Shown here piece by piece: positions 5,293 to 6,083 of a stretch of DNA of 6,083 nt. Position 1 is the stretch's first letter. Every line of letters starts with the position of its first letter. Both the position numbers and the translations under genes were made by a program. The stretch spans positions 1 through 6,083 of the forward strand of contig JAKEEJ010000189.1 of the NCBI GenBank assembly GCA_022616655.1, read 5' to 3'. The notes under the pieces were generated by a model. It searched no databases. It had not been told where the DNA came from and was given only the letters and a program-made list of their open reading frames with translations. This DNA is from Nevskiales bacterium. GTDB taxonomy: Bacteria; Pseudomonadota; Gammaproteobacteria; Nevskiales; Nevskiaceae.

Positions 5293-6083
5293 CGGTGACC
5301 GTCGCCGTTCCGAGGGAAACCCGGCCCCATGAGCGCCGCGTGGCGCTGGTCCCCATCACCGTCGCCAAGCTCAAAAAACTGGGCGTGACGTTGCATCTGG
5401 AGAGCGGCGCGGGTCAGGCCGCGTTCGTCCCGGACGAGCTCTACACCCGTTCGGGGGCCGTGGTCGGACCGTCGGTGGTGTCTTCGGCGGACATTGTCCT
5501 GAAAGTGCAATCGCCTTCGATTGAGGAAGCGCGACAGCTGCGCGAAGGCGCGGTGCTGTTTTCGTTCGTCTACGCGCACCGCGAGCCGGAGTTGGTCAAA
5601 ATCCTGCGCGACCGCCGGATCACCTGTTTTGCCATGGAGCTGGTGCCGCGCATCACGCGCGCCCAGGCCATGGATGCCCTTTCATCCCAGGCCACGCTGG
5701 CAGGCTATTACGGCGCGTTGCTGGCGGCCACTCATCTCCAACGCCTTTTGCCGATGATGACAACAGCGGTCGGCTCGATCCGGCCGGCCAAAGTGCTGGT
5801 CATGGGCCTGGGCGTCGCCGGCCTGCAGGCGCTGGCCACCGCGCGCCGTCTGGGCGCCATGACCGAGGGCTACGATGTGCGTCCCGAAACCAAAGAACAG
5901 GCCGAATCGCTGGGCGCCAAGTTCGTGGACACCGGCGTGGATGCGCGCGGCCAGGGCGGCTACGCGCGCGAATTGACGACGGAAGAAAAAGCCAGCGTCG
6001 CCGAAACGCTTACAAAACACGTCCAGCAGGCCGACGCCATCCTCACCACCGCTGCGATTCCGGGCCGTCCGTCGCCGAAGCTG
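5289..6083 (+). CDS. pntA: NAD(P) transhydrogenase alpha subunit, NAD(H)-binding domain I (cut at window end)
   Basis: PntA carries domain I of the proton-translocating transhydrogenase, which passes hydride between NADH and NADP+ using the proton gradient and so supplies NADPH. The 265 visible codons start MTVTVAVPRETRPHERRVAL, the alanine dehydrogenase/PNT N-terminal domain. The PRITRAQAMDALSSQ stretch contains R121, Q126 and D129, matching the conserved Arg-Gln-Asp loop known from the Rhodospirillum enzyme. A Rossmann GLGVAG lies at 173-178 with D196 in YDVRP, consistent with NAD(H) rather than NADP(H). The segment ends in the conserved TTAAIPGRPSPKL. A good AGGAAA ribosome site precedes the ATG at 5289. 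Whether the gene is the full-length alpha form or the split PntAA form cannot be seen; pntAB/pntB are expected downstream. Confidence 0.94.
   Translation, partial: MTVTVAVPRETRPHERRVALVPITVAKLKKLGVTLHLESGAGQAAFVPDELYTRSGAVVGPSVVSSADIVLKVQSPSIEEARQLREGAVLFSFVYAHREPELVKILRDRRITCFAMELVPRITRAQAMDALSSQATLAGYYGALLAATHLQRLLPMMTTAVGSIRPAKVLVMGLGVAGLQALATARRLGAMTEGYDVRPETKEQAESLGAKFVDTGVDARGQGGYARELTTEEKASVAETLTKHVQQADAILTTAAIPGRPSPKL

Overview
The window is GC-rich, densely coding DNA that looks like the chromosome of a gammaproteobacterium. The main reason is gene order: argH lies divergent from an algZ-algR-hemC-hemD cluster, the arrangement known from Pseudomonas and many related gammaproteobacteria. 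The protein sequences fit this (AlgR-type LytTR regulator, ArgH of usual length, PntA alpha subunit). I cannot name a genus. I see no rRNA, tRNA, CRISPR array, insertion sequence or phage gene.

Left part (1-2649, minus strand): a tightly packed operon read right to left. AlgZ/FimS-type histidine kinase (2649-1600) overlaps the AlgR-type response regulator (1603-854) by four bases (ATGA), which overlaps hemC (857 downward) by four bases (GTGA). The hemC frame is the main surprise. It is normal up to its cofactor-binding cysteine (residue 241). About 14 residues later, without a stop, it becomes what looks like the N-terminus of uroporphyrinogen-III synthase (HemD) and runs off the window. Most of HemC domain 3 is missing. 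This is either a real in-frame deletion and fusion or an assembly error. A good Shine-Dalgarno and GTG sit exactly at the HemD boundary.

Middle (2650-4135): a 70-bp divergent promoter region, then argH (2720-4117, plus strand), the last step of arginine synthesis. Its probable -10 box is so close to the ATG that the mRNA may be nearly leaderless. The argH 3' end contains a perfect 22-bp palindrome, part of which can also pair with a third element beyond the stop codon. The next gene converges with only 15 bp between stop codons.

Right part (4133-6083): a minus-strand gene for an unrecognised 241-residue membrane-anchored protein with a Trp/Arg-rich N-terminus. After a 167-bp divergent spacer with a minus-strand terminator-like hairpin comes a 57-residue rubredoxin (5026-5199), then pntA (5289 to the window end), the NAD(H)-binding alpha subunit of proton-translocating transhydrogenase. 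A 15-codon candidate leader ORF ends on the pntA start codon (ATGA overlap). The left operon joins signalling to tetrapyrrole synthesis; rubredoxin and transhydrogenase both concern electron transfer and redox balance. I found no clear evidence for a wholly new multi-gene system. The best leads are the HemC/HemD junction, the pntA leader ORF and the unknown membrane protein.
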